A DNA stretch of 11,366 bases from assembly GCA_039917655.1 (NCBI GenBank), contig JBDSJC010000088.1, positions 1 through 11,366 on the forward strand, read 5' to 3'. Positions 1 through 6,480 of the stretch are shown one piece after another; position 1 is the first letter of the stretch; each line of letters opens with the position of its first letter. The notes under the pieces are model-generated. The model was not told the DNA's origin and made no database searches. It worked only from the letters and a program-made list of their open reading frames with translations. This DNA is from PNKC01 sp039917655. Its GTDB lineage: Bacteria; Chloroflexota; Dehalococcoidia; Tepidiformales; Tepidiformaceae. The position numbers were made by a program, and so were the translations under genes.

Positions 1-526
1 CCTGGTTGGCGAGGACCACTCCCCCGCCCGTTTCCACGCGCAATCCGTTGCCGCCCGCCTTGTCCACAAACCCCACGAACTGGTCGAAGCTCGAACGGTT
101 CACATCAAACCCGAGTGTCGACCAACGCACGACTGCCCGCGCGATCGTGCCGTCTTTCGAGACGTTCTGCGGCGCGTCGTAGGGTGACTCGATGCCGACG
201 ACGCCGGGGACGGCGGCCACATCCTTGAGGAGGGCGTCGATTCTCGTCTTGATCGCCGGGTCGGCGATCCCGGCGGAGGCTTCGAACACGAGGTCCGCGT
301 CTTCGCCTGCGCGCGCCGGGAATCGAGCCTTGAGCAGGTCCTGAGCTTTCTGCGATTCTGCGCCCGGATTCTTGAACTCGGAGATAAACTTCCCGCCGAA
401 GAAAATCTGGGCAAACAGCATGAGGACAAGGAAGAGCGCCCAGACTCCGATGACCCTGCCCCTGCGGCGATGTGAAAATCGTGCCCACCGCTCCAGCAGC
501 GGGACTCGGGGTTGCGTTCGATTCAT
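1..526 (-). CDS. MMPL/RND-family membrane transporter, N-terminal fragment (runs off left edge)
   Basis: This is the first 175 residues of a protein that continues beyond position 1. It begins with ATG at 526-524, preceded by a GGAGG ribosome binding site at 531-535. A basic cytoplasmic segment (residues 11-25, Glu-Arg-Trp-Ala-Arg followed by an Arg run) leads into one hydrophobic helix at about 25-43. A soluble extracytoplasmic segment then carries the family-typical stretch GAESQKAQDLLKARFP (55-70) and a first porter-like subdomain with a PGVVGIESP turn (107-115). This order matches the N-terminus of MmpL/YdfJ-type RND transporters, which export lipids or small hydrophobic compounds using proton motive force and usually have 700 or more residues with 11-12 helices. 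The family call is secure from the N-terminus, but the substrate cannot be told. The gene points away from the moxR operon across a long intergenic region. No regulator gene is visible next to it. Confidence 0.85.
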   Translation of the reverse strand, partial: MNRTQPRVPLLERWARFSHRRRGRVIGVWALFLVLMLFAQIFFGGKFISEFKNPGAESQKAQDLLKARFPARAGEDADLVFEASAGIADPAIKTRIDALLKDVAAVPGVVGIESPYDAPQNVSKDGTIARAVVRWSTLGFDVNRSSFDQFVGFVDKAGGNGLRVETGGGVVLANQ

Positions 527-544
527 GGTTCCTCCCGTGTTTAG

Positions 545-568
545 GCTGCCCGGTGAATGACGGGCAGC
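545..568. repeat. Perfect 8-bp inverted repeat in the MMPL leader
   Basis: GCTGCCCG at 545-552 is exactly complementary to CGGGCAGC at 561-568, with an 8-base loop. Read on the minus strand it sits just upstream of the GGAGG ribosome binding site (531-535) and ends 18 bases before the MMPL start codon. It could be a leader hairpin or a protein-binding palindrome near the promoter. It lacks a U-tract, so a terminator is less likely. Confidence 0.55.
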
Positions 569-982
569 GGTAGCTGAGATTCGCGTCCATCGAGCGTAGC
601 CCGGCGCAACGGCAACAGTCTCGGACCAGTTTGTTATCGTTTCGTCTGTCCACTTGGCACAGACGTGCTGGCTGGCCCAGACCCAGTCGACGAGAAACAA
701 TTACACTAACATGGCAAGAAACTCAAGGGACAAGCGGAGAATCTTTAGGTCAACAGTCAGGACAGCGCAAATTCCCTCACCTGAATCGCCAGCGCGCGGC
801 CATGCTAAGCGTCCGTGAATTCATCCTTCCTGGTGTTGCTGGTCGTTCGTGGCCGCGCTGTCCGTGCGCGGTCCCGGCCTTACTTACAGGTCGATCGAGG
901 AGGCCTGAAATCGACAGGCGAGCGAAACGCTCTTCGCCGGCCAGCCGAGTCATCCTGGATCTGCTTCGACCGTACTGCGCCA

Positions 983-1006
983 CTACTGACACCATCCTGT
1001 CAGCAG
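983..1006. promoter_or_regulatory. Operator-like palindrome, copy 1
   Basis: CTACTGACA (983-991) and TGTCAGCAG (998-1006) form 9-bp arms with one mismatch around a 6-base spacer CCATCC. The core reads CTGACACCATCCTGTCAG. It matches copy 2 at 1027-1050 in both arms and spacer pattern. The geometry (short arms, 6-base centre, about 18-24 bp in total) is typical of a site for a dimeric helix-turn-helix repressor such as a TetR-type or WYL/DeoR-type protein. The regulator is not in the window. Confidence 0.6.
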
Positions 1007-1026
1007 CGATCAGCAACGGACCCACA

Positions 1027-1050
1027 CTCCTGACACCGTTCTGTCAGGAG
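1027..1050. promoter_or_regulatory. Operator-like palindrome, copy 2
   Basis: CTCCTGACA (1027-1035) and TGTCAGGAG (1042-1050) are perfect 9-bp arms around the 6-base spacer CCGTTC. With copy 1 the shared consensus is CTGACACCNTYCTGTCAG. The two centres are 44 bases apart, close to four helical turns, so two dimers could bind near the same face of the DNA. The pair lies about 125 bases upstream of the moxR -10 element and about 460 bases from the MMPL start, so its target gene is not obvious. Confidence 0.65.
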
Positions 1051-1079
1051 ATCGCATCGAAGCTCGGCGCTTGGCGAGT

Positions 1080-1120
1080 CGCCTGCAACGCAAGCAGGCG
1101 CACCCGAGAGGCGCGCCTCT
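1080..1120. repeat. Two adjacent dyads: 7-bp hairpin and 14-bp palindrome
   Basis: CGCCTGC (1080-1086) pairs perfectly with GCAGGCG (1094-1100) across a 7-base loop. Seven bases later AGAGGCGCGCCTCT (1107-1120) is a perfect 14-bp palindrome. They lie between the paired operators and the moxR promoter. They might form a weak terminator for a transcript coming from the left or further binding sites. No U-tract follows, so the role is open. Confidence 0.45.
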
Positions 1121-1174
1121 TCCGAACGATAGGGACGGTCTGCCACCGAACTTAACCGCGCCGATCGCGCTGCT

Positions 1175-1183
1175 TGTTATAAT
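1175..1183 (+). promoter_or_regulatory. Extended -10 promoter for the moxR operon
   Basis: TGTTATAAT at 1175-1183 is a perfect TATAAT hexamer preceded by the TGN extended -10 motif. No good -35 exists at normal spacing; the best is TTAACC at 1152-1157 with a 20-base spacer, consistent with an extended -10 promoter. The predicted transcription start is near 1190, giving a leader of about 65 bases before the GTG at 1257. Confidence 0.6.
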
Positions 1184-1256
1184 CCCGCTCAGAATCAACC
1201 GCGGTTTCGGCTGCGTGTGCTTATCCCCCGCTGTCATGCGGTTTACGGAGAGTTGA

Positions 1257-2207
1257 GTGGAAGAACCACGAATCGTCGCCGAGCGGATCATCGCCAACGT
1301 TGGGCAGGTCATTGTCGGCAAGGAACGCGAGCTGCGGCTCGCCGTCACGGCCCTTATCTGCGGCGGCCATATGCTCATCGAAGACGTCCCCGGAGTGGGC
1401 AAAACGATGCTCGCTCGCGCCATCGCGGTCTCCACCGGCTGCGAATTCCGCCGCATTCAGTTCACCCCAGACCTTCTCCCCAGCGACATCACGGGCGTCT
1501 CGATTTTCAACCAGAAGACGGGCGATTTCGAGTTCCGCGGCGGCCCGATCATCGCCCAGGTGGTGCTCGCCGATGAGGTGAACCGGGCCACCCCGAAGAC
1601 CCAGTCCGCGCTTCTCGAAGCGATGGAAGAGCGCCAGGTCACCGTCGATGGCGTGACCCACAAGATGCCCGCCCCGTTCATGGTGATGGCCACCCAGAAC
1701 CCGATCGAATACGAAGGCACCTTCCCTCTGCCAGAAGCGCAGGTGGACCGTTTCATCATCCGCATCTTCCTTGGCTACCCCAGCCCCACGGATGAGGTGC
1801 TTGTGCTCGATCAGCAGCAGATCACCCACCCGGTGGAGACCATCAAGCAGGTGACGGACGCGAACGAGATCCTCCAACTGCAACGCGCTGTCAAAGAGAT
1901 TTACGTTGACCCGTTGATCAAGCAGTACATCGTCGGGCTGGCCAACGCCACTCGTGAACACGAATCGGTCTATCTCGGCGCCAGCCCGCGCGGCTCACTC
2001 GCCCTCTTCCGCACCTCCCAGGCCAAAGCCCTCCTCGAAGCGCGTGACTTCGTCACCCCGGACGATGTGAAAGAGCTCGCGCTCGTCGCACTCGGCCACC
2101 GCATCATCCTCAGTCCAGGCGCCAAGGTGAAGGGCGTCACTGTCGGCGATGTCGTCGCCAACTGCCTCGCCCGCGTGCCCGTCCCCGGCGCGCGGGTACG
2201 GGCCTAA
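1257..2207 (+). CDS. moxR: MoxR-family AAA+ ATPase
   Basis: This 316-residue cytoplasmic ATPase has the full MoxR motif set. Walker A is DVPGVGKT (43-50), Walker B is VVLADEVNR (102-110), sensor 1 is ATQNP (145-149), the arginine-bearing segment is EAQVDRF (160-166) and sensor 2 is GASPRGS (241-247), followed by the C-terminal lid helices. Length and motif order match the family (about 310-330 residues). The start is a GTG at 1257 with GGAG at 1247-1250 and a 6-base spacer. MoxR proteins act as chaperone-like ATPases that mature or remodel partner proteins, often DUF58/VWA proteins, and the next gene downstream is such a DUF58 protein 8 bases away. It is the first gene of a four-gene operon. 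The family call is very secure; the specific client is inferred from context. Confidence 0.96.
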   Translation: MEEPRIVAERIIANVGQVIVGKERELRLAVTALICGGHMLIEDVPGVGKTMLARAIAVSTGCEFRRIQFTPDLLPSDITGVSIFNQKTGDFEFRGGPIIAQVVLADEVNRATPKTQSALLEAMEERQVTVDGVTHKMPAPFMVMATQNPIEYEGTFPLPEAQVDRFIIRIFLGYPSPTDEVLVLDQQQITHPVETIKQVTDANEILQLQRAVKEIYVDPLIKQYIVGLANATREHESVYLGASPRGSLALFRTSQAKALLEARDFVTPDDVKELALVALGHRIILSPGAKVKGVTVGDVVANCLARVPVPGARVRA

Positions 2208-2215
2208 GCGACACG

Positions 2216-3466
2216 ATGCGGCGCCTCGCGCGGACCCTCTTCGGCAGCGACCATCGGACCCTCACCCTGGTCTCGATCTTGCTGATCGGTGCGGTCGTCG
2301 TGGCGCTCGGCACCGGCTTCTGGTTGCTCTTCCGCCTGGCCTACGTCATCGCCCTCGGGATCCCCGTCTGCTGGCTGCTCGCCTGGTGGAACACGCGTCA
2401 CGTCGAAGCAACGGTTGAACGCCGGACATTGCGCGGGCAGGTCGGCCAGGAGGCTGTCGAGGTCATCGAAGTCCGCAACCGCGACATCCTCCCGAAGGTC
2501 TGGGTCGAAGTTGAAGACCCGAGCGATCTGCCGGGCCACAAGTCTCGCCGAGTGGTGATCATCCCGCCGCGCCGTACGCGGAACTGGTTGGTGACCACCA
2601 GGCTCACGCGCCGCGGACTCTACGAATGGGGTCCGCTGCGCATCACCACGTCAGACCCCTTCGGCATCTTCAAGCGCGTGCGCGAACTTGGCGGACCGGC
2701 GCAGATCCTTGTCTACCCGCCAGTAGTCGAGTTACCGCACTTCCAATCGCCGCCCGCTAACCTGCCGGGCGAAGGCCGCTTCCGCCGCCGCACTCACTAC
2801 GTCACCCCAAACGCCGGCGGCGTGCGCGAATATCTCCCCGGCGACGCCTTCAATCGCATTCACTGGCGCAGTACCGCGCGTACCGGCCAGTTGATGGTCA
2901 AGACCTTCGAACTTGATCCCGCCAGCGACATCTGGGTGGTGCTGGACCTGGAGAAGCGCGTGGCCGCAGGCTCAGGCGAAGAGAGCACCGAGGAGTACGC
3001 CGTCCGCGCCGCGGCGAGCATCGCTCGCCACTACCTGGTCAACAATCGCCCGGTGGGGATGATCTCGTTCGGCAAAGACTTACGGGTTCTCGAACCGGAG
3101 CGCGGCGGCCAGCAGCTGACGCGCATCCTCGAAACCCTCGCCGTCGCCTACTCGATCGGTGACGCGCCACTCGGGAACATCCTCACCGAAGAGCAGCGCC
3201 GTTTCGGTCGCCACACCACGCTGATCATCGTCACCTCCGCCACTGACGACCATTGGCTCACGGCGATCCAGTCGCTCAGCCAGCGAGGCGTGCGCTCCGC
3301 GGTCGTCCTCATCGACCCGGGCACGTTCGGCAGCGACCGCTCGGCACTGCTAATGTACGGCCAACTGAGCGCCAGCGACGTCCTCACCTACGTTGTGAAC
3401 AGGGGTGACGACCTCAGCCTTGCGCTCAGCCCGTCCTCGACAGGAGTCGGCATATGGCAGGGATAA
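2216..3466 (+). CDS. DUF58 domain-containing protein
   Basis: This 416-residue protein has two hydrophobic helices near the N-terminus (about 17-35 and 37-57) and then a cytoplasmic or surface domain. The DUF58 hallmark is clear at 203-229: VREYLPGDAFNRIHWRSTAR, then TGQLMVKT. The C-terminal part (about 237-395) has the alternating hydrophobic strand and helix pattern of a von Willebrand A-like fold. However, the first strand reads VVLDLEKR (241-248) and lacks the DxSxS metal-binding (MIDAS) serines. DUF58 proteins almost always sit next to moxR and are presumed MoxR partners; their biochemical role is not established. The gene begins 8 bases after the moxR stop with no strong ribosome binding site, and its last 13 bases overlap the next gene, so translational coupling is likely. 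Confidence 0.93.
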   Translation: MRRLARTLFGSDHRTLTLVSILLIGAVVVALGTGFWLLFRLAYVIALGIPVCWLLAWWNTRHVEATVERRTLRGQVGQEAVEVIEVRNRDILPKVWVEVEDPSDLPGHKSRRVVIIPPRRTRNWLVTTRLTRRGLYEWGPLRITTSDPFGIFKRVRELGGPAQILVYPPVVELPHFQSPPANLPGEGRFRRRTHYVTPNAGGVREYLPGDAFNRIHWRSTARTGQLMVKTFELDPASDIWVVLDLEKRVAAGSGEESTEEYAVRAAASIARHYLVNNRPVGMISFGKDLRVLEPERGGQQLTRILETLAVAYSIGDAPLGNILTEEQRRFGRHTTLIIVTSATDDHWLTAIQSLSQRGVRSAVVLIDPGTFGSDRSALLMYGQLSASDVLTYVVNRGDDLSLALSPSSTGVGIWQG

Positions 3467-5745
3467 ACGTCCCCATGGAACGCTCGGCGGGCCGCCGGAT
3501 CGGGCACTTCGCGGTAACCGCGCCTCGCGTCGTCATGTCCTGGGAAGACTGGCTGACCTTCGGTATCGCGGCGATCGCCTTCATGAGCGTTGCATTCTCG
3601 ATAGACAACGCCCACTGGGTGAAGAACATGCCAACCATGGTGCCGGCGGTCATGCTTGGCCTGCTCGTCGGCCTCTTCGCGGCGCGCACCCGGCTCCCGG
3701 CCATCGCCGTCCACCCCCTGGGCCTGATCGTGGGCATCGTGGTGGTCGCGCTCGTCGCCCAAACGTACGCGGACGGCGCGAACGTCAGCGAGCGGCTCGC
3801 TGACTTCCGCCTGCGCATGAACGAGTGGTTCAGCGTCGTCCGGGCGGGCGACATCAGCAACGACAACCTGCCGTTCATTACGCTGGTCAACGGCCTCGGC
3901 TTCCTCAGCACCTACATCGCCGCCTGGGCGATCTACCGCTGGCACAACGCCTGGCTGGCGATCGTCCCCGGCGGGATCGTCCTCCTCGCGAACATCAGCT
4001 TTCAGAACGGCCAGCCCAGCGGCGCCTTCTTTGTCTTTCTCTTCGGCGCGGTCCTCCTCGTCGCCCGCCTCCACCTGCAAAAAAGCCAGAGCAAATGGAA
4101 AAGAGACGGCGTCGAGTACCCGGAATTCATCAGCGTCAGCTCTGTGCAACTCACCTTTGCGCTCACCGTGCTGCTGCTTGCCGCTGCATGGCTCGTCCCG
4201 CTCGGCAGCCAGGCGAAAGCCTTCGAAGGCGCCTTTAACGCCGTCAAGGCGCCCTTCAACGGCCAATCCGAAACGCTCGTCCGTCTCTTCCACAACGTCG
4301 ATTCGCGGAAAGGCGCCCGCCTCCACTCCTTCGGAGATACTCTCCCCATCCAGGGCAACGTGAAGCTCGGCACGCGAGACCTCTTCGAGGTCAAGAGCCC
4401 CGAAGCCGGTCTCCTCCGCGCGACCAGTTACGATACCTACACCGGCGCTGGCTGGAAGACCGGCGACCGCAAATCCACCCGCGTCAACGCCCGAGACCTC
4501 GCAGTCGATGGGCTCCAGGGCGACTACAAGGCGCGCACCATCTCCACCCTCAAGGTCAAGGTGCTGGACGCCGAAAGCACCCTGCTCACGCCCGGTACGC
4601 CACTGGCCGCGAACATCGACACCACCGTTGACGGCCCCAGTAACTTCGCCAGCGACATCGAACGTATGCGCAGCCGCCGGGGCCTCGAAACCGGCGACAC
4701 CTACAACACCTTCGGCTCGGTGAGCACGGCCACGGCAGTGCAGCTGGGCGGCGCTTCCACCACTTACCCCGCGTGGGTCACGGACCGCTACCTCCAGCTG
4801 CCGAAGTCGCTGCCTCAGCGTGTGCGAGACGAGGCGGCGAGGGTCGTGGCCGCTCAGGGCGCTACAACCGAATATGCGCGCACCCGCGCCATCGAGGAGT
4901 ACCTGCGCGGTTTCCCCTACAACCTCCTCGTCGAATCCGCCCCGGCTGGCCGCGACACCGTGGATTACTTCCTCTTTGACCTGAAGGCCGGCTACTTCGA
5001 CTACCAGTCATCAGCGATGACCGTGCTGCTGCGCTCGCTCGGCATCCCCGCCCGCGTGGCGGTGGGGTACGCCCTTGATCCCGGCAGCGGAGACGAGACC
5101 ACCTACATCATCAAAAAAGACGCCGCGTACTCCTGGGTGGAGGTCCTTTTCCCGGAGTATGGCTGGATCAACTTCAACCCCACGCAAGACCGCCCCGAAG
5201 GCGGCGCTGGGGGACTCGGGGCCACGACCCCCATACCAGGCGACCCCCTGTTCGTCGATCCGTCGCTCGAAGACCCGCTGCACGGCCTCGCCGACCAATT
5301 CACAGACCCCTCTCTCAAATCGGCGCTGAACGAGACGCCGGTGCAGAACACGCCAGTCCCGTGGACGCTCATCTGGTTGCTGTCCGGCCTCCTCGCACTC
5401 ATCGTCGCGGGATACGTCGCGGGGCGTGTGACCTGGAACTGGGGGCTCAGTGGCGTCACCGGCCACGCTCGCCTTTGGGCCAAGGCGCAACGGCTGGCCA
5501 GTTGGGCGGGGATGAGCAGCCGCGCCGCCGAGACCCCCCGCGAATGGTCCCGGCGCATCGGCACGGCCGTCGCCAAACCTGGTGAGGCCAAGCACCTCGC
5601 CCAGGCGTTTGAAGAATCGCGCTACGGCCGCCCGGACCTCCAACGGATCGGCGAAGAGGAAGCGGCGAGTTCCTACAAAGGTCTGCGCGGCGCACTGATG
5701 GCCGCCATCCTCCGCCGCAAGCCTCCTTCCCCGAAGAAGAAGTAG
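3454..5745 (+). CDS. Transmembrane transglutaminase-like protein with lost catalytic triad (TgpA-like architecture)
   Basis: This 763-residue membrane protein has about seven N-terminal helices (roughly 33-50, 62-79, 86-104, 139-160, 165-182, 190-206, 231-250). A large extracytoplasmic region follows, containing the transglutaminase-like core (about 455-580), then one helix (about 636-657) and a C-terminal cytoplasmic tail with ETPREWSRRIG (693-703), like the DUF4129 tail of such proteins. The start at 3454 has AGGAG at 3442-3446 with a 7-base spacer and overlaps the DUF58 gene by 13 bases. Fold motifs are well kept: SSAMTVLLRSLGIPARVAVGY (519-539) and WVEVLFPEYGWI (561-572). The catalytic positions are not. 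Phe515 stands where GYCEYF-type motifs have the nucleophilic Cys, Tyr559 replaces the His of HAWVEV, and Asn575 replaces the Asp of the F-D-P-T motif. It should therefore be inactive as a protease or transglutaminase and may serve as a binding or scaffold protein. The family call is secure; the loss of activity is inferred by motif alignment. Confidence 0.92.
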   Translation: MAGINVPMERSAGRRIGHFAVTAPRVVMSWEDWLTFGIAAIAFMSVAFSIDNAHWVKNMPTMVPAVMLGLLVGLFAARTRLPAIAVHPLGLIVGIVVVALVAQTYADGANVSERLADFRLRMNEWFSVVRAGDISNDNLPFITLVNGLGFLSTYIAAWAIYRWHNAWLAIVPGGIVLLANISFQNGQPSGAFFVFLFGAVLLVARLHLQKSQSKWKRDGVEYPEFISVSSVQLTFALTVLLLAAAWLVPLGSQAKAFEGAFNAVKAPFNGQSETLVRLFHNVDSRKGARLHSFGDTLPIQGNVKLGTRDLFEVKSPEAGLLRATSYDTYTGAGWKTGDRKSTRVNARDLAVDGLQGDYKARTISTLKVKVLDAESTLLTPGTPLAANIDTTVDGPSNFASDIERMRSRRGLETGDTYNTFGSVSTATAVQLGGASTTYPAWVTDRYLQLPKSLPQRVRDEAARVVAAQGATTEYARTRAIEEYLRGFPYNLLVESAPAGRDTVDYFLFDLKAGYFDYQSSAMTVLLRSLGIPARVAVGYALDPGSGDETTYIIKKDAAYSWVEVLFPEYGWINFNPTQDRPEGGAGGLGATTPIPGDPLFVDPSLEDPLHGLADQFTDPSLKSALNETPVQNTPVPWTLIWLLSGLLALIVAGYVAGRVTWNWGLSGVTGHARLWAKAQRLASWAGMSSRAAETPREWSRRIGTAVAKPGEAKHLAQAFEESRYGRPDLQRIGEEEAASSYKGLRGALMAAILRRKPPSPKKK

Positions 5746-5758
5746 CGTTACCACGGCA

Positions 5759-6307
5759 ATGCGGCAACGTTCACCAGGTATGGAAACTGCACTCGTCTCA
5801 GTGGTCACTGAAACCGCACTCGGCTGGGCGGGCGTTGCCCTCTCGGACCGCGGTATCCGCTACGCAACGCTCTTTCACCGCGATCGCGCCTCCGCCCAGG
5901 GCGAACTTGCTGCCTTCGGTGCCGCGCCGTCGCCCAGCGATCCTCGCAACGAGGAGATCGAAGACCTCCTTCGGCGCTACGCAACCGATGCCTCTGCCTC
6001 GCTCGATGACTACCCGGTGGATCTGCCGCACTGCACGGAACTCCAGCGTGACATCTGGCTGGCCTTGCGCGAAATCCCGCGCGGCGAGACGCGCAGCTAC
6101 GGCTGGCTTGCGCGCCGCGTTGGGCGACCCTCGGCTCCGCGCGCCATAGGGGCGGCAGTCGGTTCGAACCCCATCCCACTCTGGCTGCCCTGCCACCGCG
6201 TGGTCGCCAGCGATGGCACGCTGCACGGCTTCGGCGGCGGCCTGGCCATGAAGCAAGCACTCCTCGAACTTGAAGGCGCCCTCCCCCGCCAGCTGCCCGT
6301 CGCCTAA
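5759..6307 (+). CDS. ogt: Methylated-DNA--[protein]-cysteine S-methyltransferase (O6-alkylguanine-DNA alkyltransferase)
   Basis: This suicide repair protein moves the alkyl group from O6-alkylguanine (and O4-alkylthymine) onto its own cysteine. The active-site signature PCHRV is at residues 144-148 with Cys145 as acceptor. Other conserved elements are SYGWLARRVGRP (113-124) with the base-flipping Tyr114, the arginine finger Arg128 in PRAIGAA, the hinge Asn137 in GSNP, the GFGGGLAMKQALLELEG tail (157-173) and its Glu172. A poorly conserved N-terminal domain precedes the helix-turn-helix part, so this is the full-length two-domain form (182 residues). The start is uncertain: ATG 5759 has no clear ribosome binding site, and ATG 5780 (METALV...) fits family N-termini equally well, giving 175 residues. 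It lies 13 bases after the transglutaminase-like gene, so it is probably the last gene of the moxR operon and translated by coupling. Confidence 0.95.
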   Translation: MRQRSPGMETALVSVVTETALGWAGVALSDRGIRYATLFHRDRASAQGELAAFGAAPSPSDPRNEEIEDLLRRYATDASASLDDYPVDLPHCTELQRDIWLALREIPRGETRSYGWLARRVGRPSAPRAIGAAVGSNPIPLWLPCHRVVASDGTLHGFGGGLAMKQALLELEGALPRQLPVA

Positions 6308-6331
6308 GCGATCGCCCTCTCCCCCGTTCGT

Positions 6332-6385
6332 CCTGAGCTTGTCGAAGGATGAACCGCCGCGAGCGCGCCCTTCGACAAGCTCAGG
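6332..6385. repeat. REP-like inverted repeat with 17-bp perfect arms
   Basis: CCTGAGCTTGTCGAAGG (6332-6348) and its exact reverse complement (6369-6385) flank a 20-base spacer. Similarity continues outward imperfectly to 6325 and 6393 (CGTTC on one side, GAACG on the other). This core sequence is familiar to me as a widespread extragenic repeat in GC-rich bacteria, often in pairs between convergent genes, as here. It may form a large hairpin in the 3' end of the moxR operon transcript. No other copy was noticed in this window. Confidence 0.75.
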
Positions 6386-6417
6386 GGTGAACGTATGATG
6401 GCGAACCCAACGAGAAA

Positions 6418-6439
6418 GCCCCCCGATTGCTCGGGGGGC
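6418..6439. terminator. Bidirectional GC-rich hairpin terminator
   Basis: GCCCCCCGA (6418-6426) pairs perfectly with TCGGGGGGC (6431-6439) across a TTGC loop. On the minus strand the stem is followed by TTTCTCGTT, a usable U-rich tract 42 bases beyond the stop of the substrate-binding protein gene. On the plus strand it is followed by the weaker CTTCT. It lies between convergent genes and probably ends both operons, better on the minus strand. Confidence 0.8.
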
Positions 6440-6480
6440 CTTCTGCGAGGTGTCTGCCGATGGCGGCTCACGCGATGGGC

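Larger units (their letters stand above)
527..1256. other. 730-base intergenic region rich in dyad symmetry
   Basis: No reading frame here looks like a protein. The longest plus-strand frame (631-1155) has low-complexity, Arg/Ser/Pro-rich composition, no ribosome binding site and no recognisable motif. The region around 700-765 is clearly more AT-rich than the flanking genes. The stretch separates divergent genes (MMPL leftward, moxR rightward). It contains perfect or near-perfect inverted repeats at 545-568, 983-1006, 1027-1050, 1080-1100 and 1107-1120, and the moxR promoter at 1175-1183, each described separately. No tRNA or obvious decayed gene was seen. Confidence 0.7.

Noticed and set aside
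105..653. Minus-strand frame overlapping the MMPL fragment
   Set aside because: It is out of frame with the MMPL N-terminus, which has a membrane helix, family motifs and a GGAGG site; the alternative translation is Arg-rich noise.
711..818. Small basic 35-residue open frame (MARNSRDKRRIFRSTV...)
   Set aside because: It has an ATG and lies in an AT-richer patch, but there is no ribosome binding site or promoter and no sign of coding bias. Only conservation in relatives could rescue it.
983..1050. CRISPR-like or attachment-site interpretation of the paired repeats
   Set aside because: Only two copies, each an internal palindrome, with a 20-base interval, and no cas or integrase genes nearby. 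An operator pair explains them better.
631..1155. Possible 174-codon gene in the intergenic region
   Set aside because: No ribosome binding site, low-complexity Arg/Ser/Pro-rich translation, and the frame runs straight through the palindromic operator-like sites.
3388..4326. Minus-strand open frame (312 codons) opposite the transglutaminase-like gene
   Set aside because: Its Asp/Glu/Arg-rich translation is a codon-bias shadow of the membrane-helix coding region on the plus strand; there is no motif or ribosome binding site.
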